The notes: generated by a model not told the origin, from the letters alone. Shown: positions 34,405-45,111, counted from the first letter of the stretch. The stretch: 64,000 nucleotides of DNA from Zingiber officinale (GCF_018446385.1 NC_055992.1:102938947-103002946); one strand, 5' to 3'. Program-made: numbers and translations.

Positions 34405-35486
34405 TGTTGAAAATGAGTGAATGGAGAAGAGAGTGAAGAAGAAAGAAGCTCCATTGTGAAGAAGATTTTAGTCCCATATTGGAAGTTTCAAGGCTTGATG
34501 GTTGGTTTATATTGTTTCACAAGCATGTGTGTTGTGAACAAATAAATGAGTGGAAGCTTGCTCTTGTGTGTTGTTGCATAGGGAGGGTGCAAATCTAGGG
34601 CCCGGATTGCACTGAACCAAGTGTGCTTGTGTGCGAGCACGACCTATGCACACCCAAATAAATTAACCGACATTTTGCCACTTGGATTATTCTTTTTTCA
34701 TTAACGCTTAAATAAGAAACGCATATTAATATAATGCATATGACGTTTCTTTAGCAAATGGAAAAGTAACCTCATGCAAGGCATCCTATAAAAGGCCTTG
34801 AGCATGAGAGGAAAAGAGATAAGGAAAAGAAAGATTAAATAATCTTTCCATCCACCTTCTTTTCCCTCTTCTTCTTCTCTGTCGTTTCTTTCTTCCACTC
34901 GACAGAACCCTGGTGATAGCATTCGGGTATTTCTCAGTTCGCCGCAACCACCAGTGCTAGGTGGAGATTGCGGTTTCGCCGTTGTATCCTGGGAAACAGA
35001 CGACCCGAGTAAGCCTCGAAGCACAGCCGGAGGTGGACGAATCTGTTTCAAGGAAACTGCGTCATTCGCAGGCCTCGGTCAGCCTCTTCGCTTGTTCGGC
35101 TTGTCTCGCTGTTCGCTCGACCGACCATTCTGCCTACCCGACCTTGCTGCTCGGTCGGCCCCTTCGTTCGCCCAGTCAGCATCTTTGCTCGCTCGGTCGT
35201 CCGCCCTCGGTACGCTCGGTTGGTCTCACTACTCGCACGATCAGCCTGTTTTGTTGCTCGTCCGGTCGACCACCTGCTCGGCCCGGTCGACCTTCAGTCC
35301 GCGCGGACTTTGCTGCTTTGACACTCTGCTCACTTAACCACTCCGTGGTCAAAAAACCAGCCCCTGCTGGCAGCCTAAGATTATCAGCTCAGGTCATTTT
35401 AACAGATAAGTGAATTTAAATTCAGTATATTTAAATTCAGCTAATACCCCGTAAAATCTCCGGCTACAGATTGATTGTCTCCAATA
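34405..35486 (+). mobile_element. 3' LTR of the copia element
   Basis: It is almost identical to the 5' LTR. Differences include a 21-bp extra unit near 35270-35290 (a second ccggtcgacc-like word, giving a local duplication) and a changed stretch near 35350-35395. The terminal CA is TA here. Confidence 0.9.
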
Positions 35487-35874
35487 AAAATATAGCAGTG
35501 ACAGATAGAAAATTTAGACTAGATAAGTTATTTAGTCGGTTTGAATAGTTAAATATTTAATACCAACTAAAATTATATGCTAATATCGTCCGTAATTAAT
35601 AAAGAAGTTATAAGCTTAGATGATGGTATGGAGATAACAGAGGTCTATACGTGACGAGATTTGATTTTGTTGTCTATCAAAATCAATCAGAGGTGAAAAT
35701 TAAAGGGGATCCTCAGCAGCATCAGACTCCTCTAGTCCAATCTACCCTGACATCTTGGACTTGGCTTATCCAATTTTTTCGGCTCAATCTACCCCAACAC
35801 TAGGGATTTGGCACACCCAAGTCCTTCGGCTCGTCTACCCCAACACTAAAGACTCAGCTCGTCTGACTCCTCCA

Positions 35875-36297
35875 TGTTGGTAGTTTTGAGAGCATGAAAA
35901 CTAAAACGAAGAAATTAAAATAATGCGGTAACCACTCACATTGATCTCCCGAAGAACCGCAACCGAAGACGTCGATTGATGAAGAGATTGTCGTTGTCGG
36001 AAGCACGATCACGGAGCAACCGGAAAGCGCTTCAAGGTTCACGAGCCAAATCCCTGCCTCTGGATGCTCTCCCTTTGCTCTCTCTTATCACCTTCGCTGC
36101 TCCTCTGCTCGCCTCTGATCGCTTGCTTTTCACCTCCCCCTCCGAATATATGCTTGGGCGCACCTTAAATAAGAAGGCTGAGGAAGACGAAGGGGAAAGG
36201 ACACCCCTTCGTCTCCCTGGCGTTTGCAGCAAACATTAGTTTGCAGCAGCGAAAGGGACGAACTCTTTCGTCTCCAGTAACACCTAAATGTCCAACA
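35875..36297 (-). mobile_element. 3' LTR of the deletion derivative
   Basis: It mirrors the LTR at 41149-41575 with only scattered changes. In element orientation it is preceded by a purine run (GAGTGGGAGA on the minus strand, 36298-36308), the polypurine tract. Confidence 0.88.
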
Positions 36298-36363
36298 TCT
36301 CCCACTCGTCCAAGTCAATCCATATGGTCACATAGACTATGTCAGTCACATAGACTACAAGGT

Positions 36364-36550
36364 AATCAAGTCACGAAGACCAGAGCGAAATTAGTCTCAA
36401 AGACTAAATAAGTCACATAGACTTTATGAGAATCAAGTCACGAAGATCAGAGCAAAATTTAGTCACAAAGACCAAATAAGTCACGAAGACTTTATGAGGA
36501 TCAAGTCACGAAAACCAGAGCAAAACTTAGTCACATAGACCAAATAAGAA
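36364..36550. repeat. 68-bp tandem repeat, nearly 3 copies, beside the 3' LTR
   Basis: Units begin AATCAAGTCACGAAGAYCAG and end agactttatgag, and each is itself built from sub-units with AGTCACxxAGAC. It lies in the 3' untranslated part of the minus-strand element. 36,550-37,570 is AT-rich element sequence with no gene. Confidence 0.8.
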
Positions 36551-37577
36551 CATTCATTCCATACATTAGGGAAAATGGTTCGTGCGACAGCAAGCACAGT
36601 GAGCATTCAATTGCTAAGAAGATTGTCACACCTTACTTAGCTGCTCCATAGAACAAATCAGAGACATAAATGTCCATAGAACGAATCAAAAACATAAATG
36701 GCTTGCTTTTACCCCAGATTAAATTATTTACATCATCATGAACATCTCTAATCCCTCATATTGACCATATGTCAAGAGCATGTTCAACATCTCCAATCAA
36801 ACAAATTATTCACAATTACATTTTATATACTGAACTAAAAATGTAACCGGTACCAGTGAATAAATGTCACAGATATAAATCAATCTTAATCTTCCTTTTT
36901 AGCTAGAATCCATTCATTCTAATCAATCACTTTCCTAGTTATGCTCCATAGACCGAATCATCCATAGTCAATAGGAAACATGCTAAAGTAGCATACACTG
37001 ATCAGAACTTCAAGTAGACAGCTAAATAGTCACTTAGGGTAAAATCAAGATTAACTTATAATCTCAAGGGTCTCACCTAGTAAAGAAGCAGGGATCCATT
37101 CTCCTACTACCCTTCTTGTCGCCATAGCACATGTGGTATGAATCACATGCTAGGATGTTATTCTCTTTACCAAAAAGAGCGCATGTTTTTCCCAAATTTA
37201 ATATCATACAGATTTCGATCTAGACATTCCCAATGTCTAATCTTGAATTCAACATATGAATTCTAATTTGGCCTCAAGCAGATTCAGTAAATGGTAGGTG
37301 TATTTACTCCAATCATTATACAAATGATCTCATCTTGACACAAATATCAAGGCGACCTTAACTTATGGGTATGTCTCTATTCACAGCTACATAAGTTGTC
37401 CCACAAGCAACGGTCTTACCTCTATTCGTACTTAACAAATAAAGATGATTGTCCATGTGAGTGGACCAATCCCAATCTGCCAACATGCTTATCGAGACTT
37501 TTTGTTCGAATGTAACCAAAACATATACACTGAATAGATCATGACATTTTTCATTTATCAAAATGTCTTTACAATTG

Positions 37578-38310
37578 TTACATTCTTCGAAGTCCCAAAG
37601 ACTTCATATGCCCATGAAATGACTCTTTAGTCAATGGCTTAGTAAAAGGATCAGCAAGCATATTTCGTGTAGGGATGTACTCAAGAATAACATTTTTCTT
37701 GTCAACAATGTCCCTTACAAAATTAGACTTAATTTCTATATGCTTGCATTTGCTGTGATATTTGGGATCCTTGGAAAAAACTATCGCAACTTGACTGTCA
37801 CAGTACACAGTAACAAGACTCCCACTATTCTCAGCAATTTTCAGATGCTTCAGGAACCTTCTTAGCCAGACAGCGTCTTGCACAGCCGCTGCACAAGCCA
37901 CATACTCAGCTTCCATTGTCGACAAGGTTACACAAGCCTGCTTCTTACTGTTCCATGAGATGGCGCCACCATTCAGCAAGAAGACATAGCCAGATGTGGA
38001 TTTCCTGTCATCAAGGTCCCCTGCCCAATCTGCATCTGAGTAGCCACTAAGGCTCATATCTGATCCTTGGAAACAGAGACAATAATCAGTTGTTCCTTTA
38101 AGATATCTGAATATCCTCTTCACCGCTTTCCAGTGTCTCGATCCTGGGTTTGACTGGAAACGACTAACTAAGCCAACAACATAGCTTATATCGGGACGAG
38201 TACACAACATAGTGTACATCAAACTACCAATAACACTGGCATATGGTTTTTTCTTCATTTCAGCTATTCCTCAGGAGTCTTGGGATACATACTTTTGCTC
38301 AAAACAGTAC
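37578..38310 (-). pseudogene. Copia RNase H and reverse transcriptase tail
   Basis: The open part 37578-38258 reads PYASVIGSLMYTMLCTRPDI, LSGYSDADWAGDLDDRKSTS, VTLSTMEAEYVACAAA, VTVYCDSQVAIVFSKDP and ends MLADPFTKPL..., the complete copia RNase H with its catalytic acidic residues. Upstream, to about 38310, LSKSMYPKTPEE is readable, joined after a 1-nt frameshift. It is all that remains of the reverse transcriptase. It directly abuts the gag zinc knuckle. Confidence 0.85.
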
Positions 38311-39144
38311 CTTTTTAGGCTCAACACACTCCCGAGCAAAATGACCCTTCTTACCACAATTGAAGCAGGTCAACTTGCTCCTAGGTTTTTGTCCATTTTT
38401 CTTTCCTTTCTTCTTGATTTGGTTTTTCGCAGCAACAGCATTAGCCTCCTTTCCTTTTCCCTTTCCTTTCGTAAACCATTTGTTTTCATTCTTGGAACCA
38501 GAACCTTCAGCTACAAAAGCTTGACCAGAAATCCTTGCGGATTCAATCCGCTCCGCCTCAAGTTCAACATGGCGTGAGACATCAGTGAAAGTCTTGATAC
38601 TCTCACTATGGGTCAGATTCTATTTCATCGTTTCCTAAGAATCAGGAAGGGAAAGAATAACTGTCTGAACCTATTGTTTATCGGTCAACGCATAACCAGC
38701 AGTCTTAAGCTCTCGAATCATGTTATCCATCTCCCTGAGATGTTGGGCCATGGTAACATTCGAGCGCTTTTTACAGCTATCAAACTTGATAGTTAGCTGA
38801 CGGAGCTTACTCAGACTGACTCCACTGTACTTCTCTCTAAGGGCTACCCAGACAGCATGAGCCGATGGTAATGACTCATATTCAAACACTAAGTCATCCA
38901 CCATTGAACTAATCAATATGCCCTTAGCAATAGAGTCCTTCCTTTTCCATGCCTTATAGGCATCAAGGTCACGTCTGTGCTGTGCTGAAGAACCATCAAC
39001 CGGTTCCCCCATAATTTGGTTTACAGCCTCTAGAACTTCTTGTTCCTCAAGAACATATTATATCTCGGGGTGCCAGATTTTGTAGTTATCCCCATATAAT
39101 TTTTCACCCTTATTGAGTTCAGCTATGATATTTTTAGTTGTCAT
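38311..39144 (-). pseudogene. Copia gag (UBN2 type) with zinc knuckle, interrupted
   Basis: Start MTTKNIIAELNKG at 39144. One stop follows in the first 35 codons. The middle block 38671-39012 contains KRKDSIAKGILISSM, REKYSGVSLSKLRQLTIKFD and HLREMDNMIRELKTAG, typical of plant copia Gag (UBN2 domain). Near 38370-38320 the translation gives CFNCGKKGHFAREC, a CCHC zinc knuckle, followed at once by the reverse transcriptase tail. The copy is broken by the stop and at least one shift. Confidence 0.82.
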
Positions 39145-39532
39145 GATCTACATAAATAAATAAATTATTTATTATTTCAGTGTAATTCATATATGTGCAA
39201 TTAACCATTGTCTCAGTGTAAATTAGAATTAGTTTACAAAATCAAGTGATAACATTGTTTCCACTCATCATTTGTATGTTCTAATCTAATCAACATTGAT
39301 TAATTTTATTGCACATATCCCATCTAATGAACGAATCATTTTTCATATGAACTAATCATATGGATATATGAACTAATCATATCATGAAATGAACTAATCA
39401 TTTCCAAGTTAGTTAACATATAACATAACTTTTATTATATAATTCTGTTCGTACAAAACAACAGAAATTATTACATGACTCAAAAACTAGATGAGCTAAC
39501 ACTGCTCGTACATAACGACAGTAAATAGAACA

Positions 39533-40024
39533 CTAATAAACTAGATAGGCCAGCACTGCTCCCACTAGGACAAACACTGGTATAGCATCCAACACTATCC
39601 CTATTAACCTAGACTCATTTGGGATAATCTCAGATAGGGCAGCTTCAGGATTCTCCATTAGATCCATTTCTGGATCTTCCTCGAGCATCTCCTGGTCCTC
39701 TTCAGACTCTTCAGGCTCTTCTTCACCCATATGGTGAAGTAGTTCCTCACACAGTACTGAATATGTGACACACCCTTCATGACGCCCCCATACATAGTCT
39801 GCTATTATCCTGGGATACTCTAGCAATGAATGCATCAATGCCCAGATCCTATAACTGTCCAGGACTGGAAACTCTTCTGACTCAAGTTTCCAAAATAGTC
39901 TATCTAGCCGTCTAACATGTTCGTCAACTCCATAAGCAGACTTATACTCTATCTCCTGAATCTCCTCTCGGAGCTGGTTTCGCCGCACTTCGCGACGAGT
40001 CAATGTGGTAATCGTCCATGTCAT
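39533..40024 (-). CDS. Extra ORF in the leader of the copia derivative: acidic, tail-anchored, gag-like, 163 aa
   Basis: This intact frame lies between the 5' LTR and gag on the coding strand. Residues about 25-99 (EYKSAYGVDEHVRRLDRLFW, then a bulky hydrophobic block with HSLLEYPRIIADYVW and CEELLHHM) resemble in layout the UBN2 part of copia Gag, where a mean-size helix with H-R-x-x-x-L is followed by a W-x-x-y-x block. Residues 100-127 are almost all Glu, Asp and Met. Residues 140-163 (LIGIVLDAIPVFVLV...) form one hydrophobic segment ending at the stop, predicting a C-terminal tail anchor. No known function; the gag resemblance is my inference. Confidence 0.6.
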   Translation of the reverse strand: MTWTITTLTRREVRRNQLREEIQEIEYKSAYGVDEHVRRLDRLFWKLESEEFPVLDSYRIWALMHSLLEYPRIIADYVWGRHEGCVTYSVLCEELLHHMGEEEPEESEEDQEMLEEDPEMDLMENPEAALSEIIPNESRLIGIVLDAIPVFVLVGAVLAYLVY

Positions 40025-40794
40025 CTGAAAAATTGAATTTAAATAAGTCAGTACAAAACCGACTAACTAGTACAAAACCAGTTTAATTCAATTTATACAG
40101 GCATACCATCATTATAAATCAAGAAAAATAAATCTTCTCGATTTTCAAGAGTTTAAGTCGACTGACCCATTAGATTGGTCAATCAGGAGTCTGGATGTTA
40201 AACTTAGTCTATTGTCCTCATTAGAACTAATCTAATTGGACCTATGTTCTGTTATCGTTTAAGCCCATTTGAGTCAATCATAGACTTATTAATCAAACTC
40301 AGGTTCGTTTGACTCGCCCAATTGCCCATTGGATTAAGTATGACTCATTAGAACAAATCCAATGTTTCTGATCAAATTTGACACAACGGAACTAATCTGG
40401 TCATATTTGATCAGCCCAACTTCTGTAATCAAGAATACCCAATTAATTCAATAATAAATCGGACTGGTTAAACCAACAAATAATTTAAACCAGCTTTAGG
40501 TATCATTGAATCAAATTGGTCTGCCTAAATCAATTAATAATTTAAACCATACCTGGGTTTAATTGATCAAGTTGGTAGGGTTCTATTTTCGATAAATTGA
40601 ACCATAAATTAATTAAATATTTTTATTTATTAATTAATAATATATTTTCTTATGTATTTAATTAATTAATAAATATATTTAATTAAAGTTTAACTCATGC
40701 ACTGTTATTTTTCAAATTATTAATAATAATCAATTAAATCTTAAACAGTACTTCTGCATGCAACGATTACGATTTACTGGGGCTTCGAAAGAAA

Positions 40795-41055
40795 AAAAAA
40801 ACTATTCATCCCTTTAATCGATTCAAGGATTCCTGAATCGATTCAGTTCATGTTTTTTTTTAATCGATTCTTACAGTGCTTCGTAAAAACACTGTTCATT
40901 CTATTTTTTCTTCTCTTCAATCGATTGAAGTAGTTTCTTCTTCTCACTGTGCTTCGTCAAAAGCACTGTTCATCCCGTGATTTTGAATCGATTTGAATAT
41001 CATTTCAATCGATTCAATCCAATTGAATCGATTGGTTAATCGATTCAATTGATGA
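40795..41055. repeat. AATCGATT palindrome cluster in the copia leader
   Basis: TCAATCGATTGA-like words recur at least eight times, for example caatcgattgaag, tgaatcgatttga, caatcgattcaat and tgaatcgattgg. It lies 100-350 bases inside the 5' LTR in element orientation. The remaining leader, 40,025-40,795, is AT-rich with repeated ctaatcaaa-like words and no gene. Confidence 0.75.
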
Positions 41056-41148
41056 ACAGTATCGTCTTCTTCGCGACAAAAGAAGAAAAATGCGAACTTT
41101 TTCGCGTCGATTTCTATGCTTTCAAAACTATGCATGCTCTGATACTAT

Positions 41149-41575
41149 TGTTGGTAGTTTTGAGAGCATGAAAACTAAAACGAAGCAATTAAAATAATGC
41201 GGTAACCACTCACATTGATCTCCCGAAGAACTGCAACCTAAGACGCCGATCGATGAAGAGATTGTCGCTGTCGGAAGCACGATCACGGAGCAACCGGAAA
41301 GCGCTTCAAGGTTCACGAGCCAAATCTCAGCCTCTGGATGCTCTCCCTTTGCTCTCTCAGATCACCTTCGCTGCTCCTCTGCTCGCCTCTGATCGCTTGC
41401 TCGCTCTTCACCTCCCCCTCCGGATCTGTGCTTGGACGCACCTTAAATAAGAAGGCTGAGGAAGACGAAGGGGAAAGGACACCCCTTCGTCTCCCTGGCG
41501 TTTGCAGCAAACATCAGTTTGCAGCAGCGAAAGGGACGAACCCTTTCGTCTCCAGTAACACCTAAACGTCCAACA
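41149..41575 (-). mobile_element. 5' LTR of the deletion derivative
   Basis: It starts TGTTGGTAG one base from the primer site and ends ACGTCCAACA. Small open frames on both strands repeat in the other LTR and are not genes. Confidence 0.88.
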
Positions 41576-41580
41576 CTCCA

Positions 41581-42215
41581 GCTAGGCTCATCCGAATTCC
41601 CTTGGATGGGATTCACATATTATGCGGCGCCCCCACTGAGTCGTTGCTACCGGAAGACTCGAACAATGTAGTTGTTTCCTCTAGGAGGATGTGGATAACG
41701 TAAGCATTCATCTCGGAGGGCGTGAGCAATGTAGCTGTTTATCTTGAAGGACATGAGTAACGTAAGCATTCATCTCGGAACACATAGAGAATGTGAGGAT
41801 ACAACTGCAACTCTATAAAATGTCGTTCGCTCACACAGACACACGTATGCGCACAAATCATCAACATTTTTTGACTACTTCATTTCCTTGCTCTCTCTAG
41901 TCCCTTAGTAACTTGAACGTCGGAATACTCACATTGAGCCATGTGGAGGGGAGGGCATTTTGGGCTTTTCACCTTTCATTTATGAGGTTTTCTAGGATGC
42001 GAAAGAGAGGAGGATTTTTTTAGGGATTTTTGGCCACCACCGCCTCTCACGGGGGCCTTCTCACCGGCATGCCGATAGCTCACGCGCAAGAATGCCGCCT
42101 TCTCTCACCTTCGCCGCCGCCCATGCACATCGTCGGCTCATGCCTCGCACACGAGGATGTCACCAGCTCTGCTTTTCTACGATGTCGATCGCCCCTCTCA
42201 TTACCGCCTACAAGC
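41581..42215. other. Intergenic stretch without a recognised gene
   Basis: A frame at 42030-42320 is open but runs into the LTR beginning at 42216 and shows no domain. Words such as cgtaagcattcatctcgga occur twice near 41699 and 41760, suggesting an old repeat. Confidence 0.4.
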
Positions 42216-42355
42216 TGTAGAATCGGTGTGCATGTGAGATGGGGGGTTAATCACGTGTATTTTAAAAATGATTATCTTTTTGAAATACGAGTGTGCAATG
42301 GAAGAAATAAAAATAATTAAGTAAAAAAAAATATAATTTGAACACAAGGAGTTAC

Positions 42356-43367
42356 TGTTGGAGCAATCCCAATGATCCGTGCGACCATGTGTTTTGGTGT
42401 TTGGGCAAAGGGTTTAAGTTAGGTTCACCCTTGTATTTGATATGTGTATTTGAGTTGTGCAGGTTTGCAGGATACACATGTGACTCAGGTTGATGGCTTC
42501 GGGTCTGGTGAAGGATGGAGCATCTGAGGGACCATGGACAAGGCAGCGAGGACAAGGGCCGAGGGAAGCGACTTCGAGGCATACGCGAATGATGGCATTG
42601 GGGACGAGCCGCGGGCTTGAATGCATCCGAGGGACGAGAGCCAAAGGAAGTAGGCTTGAAGGTAAAAGGTCAAAACTGCAAAGGAAGCATCAAGTGAGTC
42701 ATAAGGGTGAGGGTACGAGTGCACGAGAGATTGTACTCGAAGTAAAATCCTAGTTTTTAGGGTTTTACTGTAACAGTACTGTAGCAGTACTGTAGCGCTA
42801 CTGTAGCAGTACTGTAGCAGTCGACTGCATGTTTTAGCAGTCGACTGGTGCAGTCGACTGGCAGCGAACAAAATGTGTGGAATCGAGCCGTTGGGATGTA
42901 ACGGTCGAATTTCCACAGAGGGCAGTCGATGTCGACTGGTAGGCGGGGTTTTCCAACCCGTGGCCTATAAAACCAAAGCTTGGGAGCTTGGTTTGAGTTG
43001 ACGAAATAGAGGTGGTTAATCTCTATTAGTAGTCTACCTGTGCCCTAGCGTCAAAGGAGCTCTTGTGAGGGTTGTGGTGAGGTTTCTCCACCCACAAGGA
43101 GGTTTGAGCTAGCCGGAAGTTTTCCGGGGAGTAATCCACCGAAGGATCGGGATCGTCCACCTTACGGACACGCCGTGGAGTAGGAGCTTTATCTCCGAAC
43201 CACGTAAATGATCGTGTAGCTTGGTTTGCATTCTTTCCTTTAGTATTTAGCTTTCTACTTGTTTTGTTTGCATTTTCGCTTGCGCACTAACGTTGTAGAA
43301 AGAAGCGAGTATTTGGGGGCGCCATCTATCCAACCCCCCTTCAAGCCGGCCGAACGATCCCTAACAA
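42356..43367 (+). mobile_element. 5' LTR of the gag-only element
   Basis: U3 contains a TACTGTAGCAG-type array and CAGTCGACTG palindromes (42766-42935), then a TATA box CCTATAAAACC near 42963. The block with CACCTTACGGACACGCCG, GGAGTAGGAGC and ATCTCCGAACC lies at 43150-43210. It has three complete CAGTCGACTG words and one decayed; the 3' LTR has five. Confidence 0.9.
42766..42935. repeat. CAGTCGACTG palindrome cluster, 5' LTR
   Basis: TACTGTAGCAGTACTGTAGC repeats, including the self-complementary GTAGCGCTAC, lead into GCAGTCGACTGC, GCAGTCGACTGG and GCAGTCGACTGG. After about 60 bp of unrelated sequence a degenerate gcagtcgaTGtcgactgg follows. The cluster lies about 25-200 bases before the TATA box. 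Confidence 0.9.
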
Positions 43368-43420
43368 GTGGTATCAGAGCAAGACCGCTCTCCGTCGGAC
43401 TAACCGCCGAGGAAGCAAAG

Positions 43421-44260
43421 ATGACCGGCTTGATAGATCCGCCAAAGTTCGAAGGAGGAAGCTTATGGGATATCACCTTTTGGATGGTGAAGATGAAGAA
43501 CTTCTTCGAGACGGATTGGGACACAATGATGGTGGTGGAAGAGCCATTTGAAGTCCCTAAAGACAAGAAAGTGAAGAAGCTTCGAACACGACATTGGACG
43601 GAGGAGCAAACCTCACGATCGGAGGCAAACTCAAAGGTAATAGCAATTTTAATTGATTTATTGCCTCCTAATGTGATAAGTGGTGTAGGTAAATATGAGA
43701 ACGCCCATGAATTGTGGAGTAAAGTGAAGAAATTTCCATGGGAGGAATTTTTACCTACACAAGAAGAAGAAGAAAAATCCGAAGAAAGTGATGAAGTGGT
43801 CCAAGAGGAGAAGAAGGACCAATCGGATGTGGAGCCCAAGGAGTTGGGTTTAGTAGCTCAAGAAGAGAAGGTGGAGCAAACGGAAGTTGAGTCATGCTCA
43901 ATATCCGAGGAGGAGAAGGAAGATGAGGTATCATCTACATCCTCAAGAATTGAAGAAGATTCCAAGACAAGTGAAGAAGATGAAGTCTTGGAAGTAAACA
44001 TAGCAAGCACCTCCATCGAAGTGAAGTCAAAGAACAACATAATTTGCTTCGGATGTAATGAGAAGGGACACTACAAGAGTAGGTGTCCAATGAGTAAGAA
44101 GAAGGTATCTCCTAAACTCAATTCAATTCCTTTAGAATCTGATTTGAGTTGTAGGAAGAAGAAGGAGAAGAAGCACATTAGATGCTTCACGTGTGGAGAA
44201 CTTGGACACTACCACACAAGATGCTCAAGGAGGGAGAGTTCAAGAAGTTGGAGCATCTAA
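43421..44260 (+). CDS. Gag of the nonautonomous element, 279 aa, two zinc knuckles
   Basis: The start MTGLIDPPKFEGG at 43421 is chosen because it opens the copia Gag pattern (PPKFEGGSLWDITFW, then the W-x-x-v-K-x-F block). Residues about 110-215 are very rich in Glu, Ser and Asp. Two CCHC knuckles follow: CFGCNEKGHYKSRC and CFTCGELGHYHTRC. The frame ends shortly after the second knuckle, while an overlapping frame continues the homologous-looking sequence, so a 1-nt shift near 44230 probably broke a longer protein. In this family Gag forms the particle; the gag-only layout means cDNA enzymes must come from elsewhere. Confidence 0.8.
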   Translation: MTGLIDPPKFEGGSLWDITFWMVKMKNFFETDWDTMMVVEEPFEVPKDKKVKKLRTRHWTEEQTSRSEANSKVIAILIDLLPPNVISGVGKYENAHELWSKVKKFPWEEFLPTQEEEEKSEESDEVVQEEKKDQSDVEPKELGLVAQEEKVEQTEVESCSISEEEKEDEVSSTSSRIEEDSKTSEEDEVLEVNIASTSIEVKSKNNIICFGCNEKGHYKSRCPMSKKKVSPKLNSIPLESDLSCRKKKEKKHIRCFTCGELGHYHTRCSRRESSRSWSI

Positions 44261-45111
44261 AGAAGTGGGAGAAGAAGAAGAGGGGCTCATGTCAAGGGGG
44301 AGCTCCAAAGGTAAAGGGTAAGGTAAACCCAAATTTAAATTCGAAATCAAATTTAAATTCCTCCATGCATGCTAGGAATAATTGTTATTATTTACCCATG
44401 CAAAATTTTGGATTTAAATATCATGATAGGAATAGGGTTAATGTAGATCAAAATCCTAGGAAATCTATGCATGAAAAATCTAGAAACAATAGACCTAGGG
44501 AGACCCAAGGCATTAATCCCAAGAAGGGGAGACACATGCCTAGGAAGGGTAGGTCTAGGAATGTCCAATTTGGACAAATTAACTCTAGGGTTAGAAACCT
44601 AGAGAAGGAGAATCAAACTTTAAGGGGAAAGCTTGATAAGTTGGAACAATTCCTTAAGAGATTCAATGTTGGATCTAAGGAATTAAGGATGATGTTGGGT
44701 AGCCAAAGACCCAACAATGATAGATCGGGCTTGGGATACCGATCTAGTTCCTCTAAGGCTAATGAGAGATCATGTGCTAGGGTGGCAAATGATCATGGCA
44801 AGAGAGTGTCCTCCAAAGCTAAGGGAAAGTCTTATGCTAGGGTTGCATATGACTATAGCAAGGAGAAGCCAATAAATGGCAAGGGAAAACCATTTAATGG
44901 TAAGGAGAAATTAACGAAGGACAAAGTGTCCAAGGTTAAGAAAGTTAGATTTGTAGGTCAAGTTTCACCGGGGGTGGACCGATGTGGCCTAGCCATTGTG
45001 GATGAGTCACCTAGGGAGGTGACTAAGGTTAAGAGCTCTAGGGGGAGCTCAAAGAGTCAATTTGGGACCCATGGCCAATGGATCTCAAGGGGGTTTTACT
45101 TGGGAGTCTAG
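44182..45111 (+). CDS. Gag C-terminal extension, 309 codons, Lys/Asn-rich with coiled coil
   Basis: It overlaps the end of the first gag frame by 79 nt in another frame. From KMLKEGEFKKLEHLKKW it is strongly basic with many Asn, Ser and Gly. RVRNLEKENQTLRGKLDKLE at about residue 137 is a clear heptad coiled coil. The words RSCARVANDHGK and KSYARVAYDYSK are a short internal repeat. It ends GQWISRGFYLGV, about where protease should begin in a complete relative. The ATG at 44182 is internal, so the natural start is upstream. Confidence 0.65.
   Translation: MLHVWRTWTLPHKMLKEGEFKKLEHLKKWEKKKRGSCQGGAPKVKGKVNPNLNSKSNLNSSMHARNNCYYLPMQNFGFKYHDRNRVNVDQNPRKSMHEKSRNNRPRETQGINPKKGRHMPRKGRSRNVQFGQINSRVRNLEKENQTLRGKLDKLEQFLKRFNVGSKELRMMLGSQRPNNDRSGLGYRSSSSKANERSCARVANDHGKRVSSKAKGKSYARVAYDYSKEKPINGKGKPFNGKEKLTKDKVSKVKKVRFVGQVSPGVDRCGLAIVDESPREVTKVKSSRGSSKSQFGTHGQWISRGFYLGV

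Larger units (their letters stand above)
28934..35491 (+). mobile_element. Complete Ty1/copia retrotransposon with TSD aaaat
   Basis: LTRs at 28939-29977 and 34405-35486 are nearly identical, with flanking aaaat at 28934-28938 and 35487-35491. The order protease, integrase, reverse transcriptase, RNase H is copia. The 5' LTR ends with TGTTGA and TCAACA; the last CA of the 3' LTR has mutated to TA. Gag is interrupted but pol is open. There are roughly ten single-base differences and a few indels between the LTRs, so the insertion is fairly young. The internal start lacks the usual initiator-Met primer site. Confidence 0.92.
35870..41580 (-). mobile_element. Nonautonomous copia deletion derivative with TSD ctcca
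   Basis: LTRs of about 425 bp lie at 35875-36297 and 41149-41575, each starting TGTTGGTAG and ending TCCAACA, with ctcca on both sides (35870-35874 and 41576-41580). A primer site GCTCTGATACTA (minus strand TAGTATCAGAGC) at 41137-41148 sets the minus orientation. Inside, in element order, are a long leader, an extra ORF, a gag with zinc knuckle, then directly the tail of reverse transcriptase and RNase H. Protease, integrase and most of reverse transcriptase are missing. It would depend on a relative for movement. Confidence 0.9.

Noticed and set aside
28934-35491. Integrated plant pararetrovirus
   Set aside because: The domain order (integrase before reverse transcriptase), LTRs and 5-bp TSD are those of Ty1/copia; no movement or coat protein motif.
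42030-42320. 96-codon frame MATTASHGG...
   Set aside because: It crosses into the solo LTR that starts at 42216 and has no recognisable domain.
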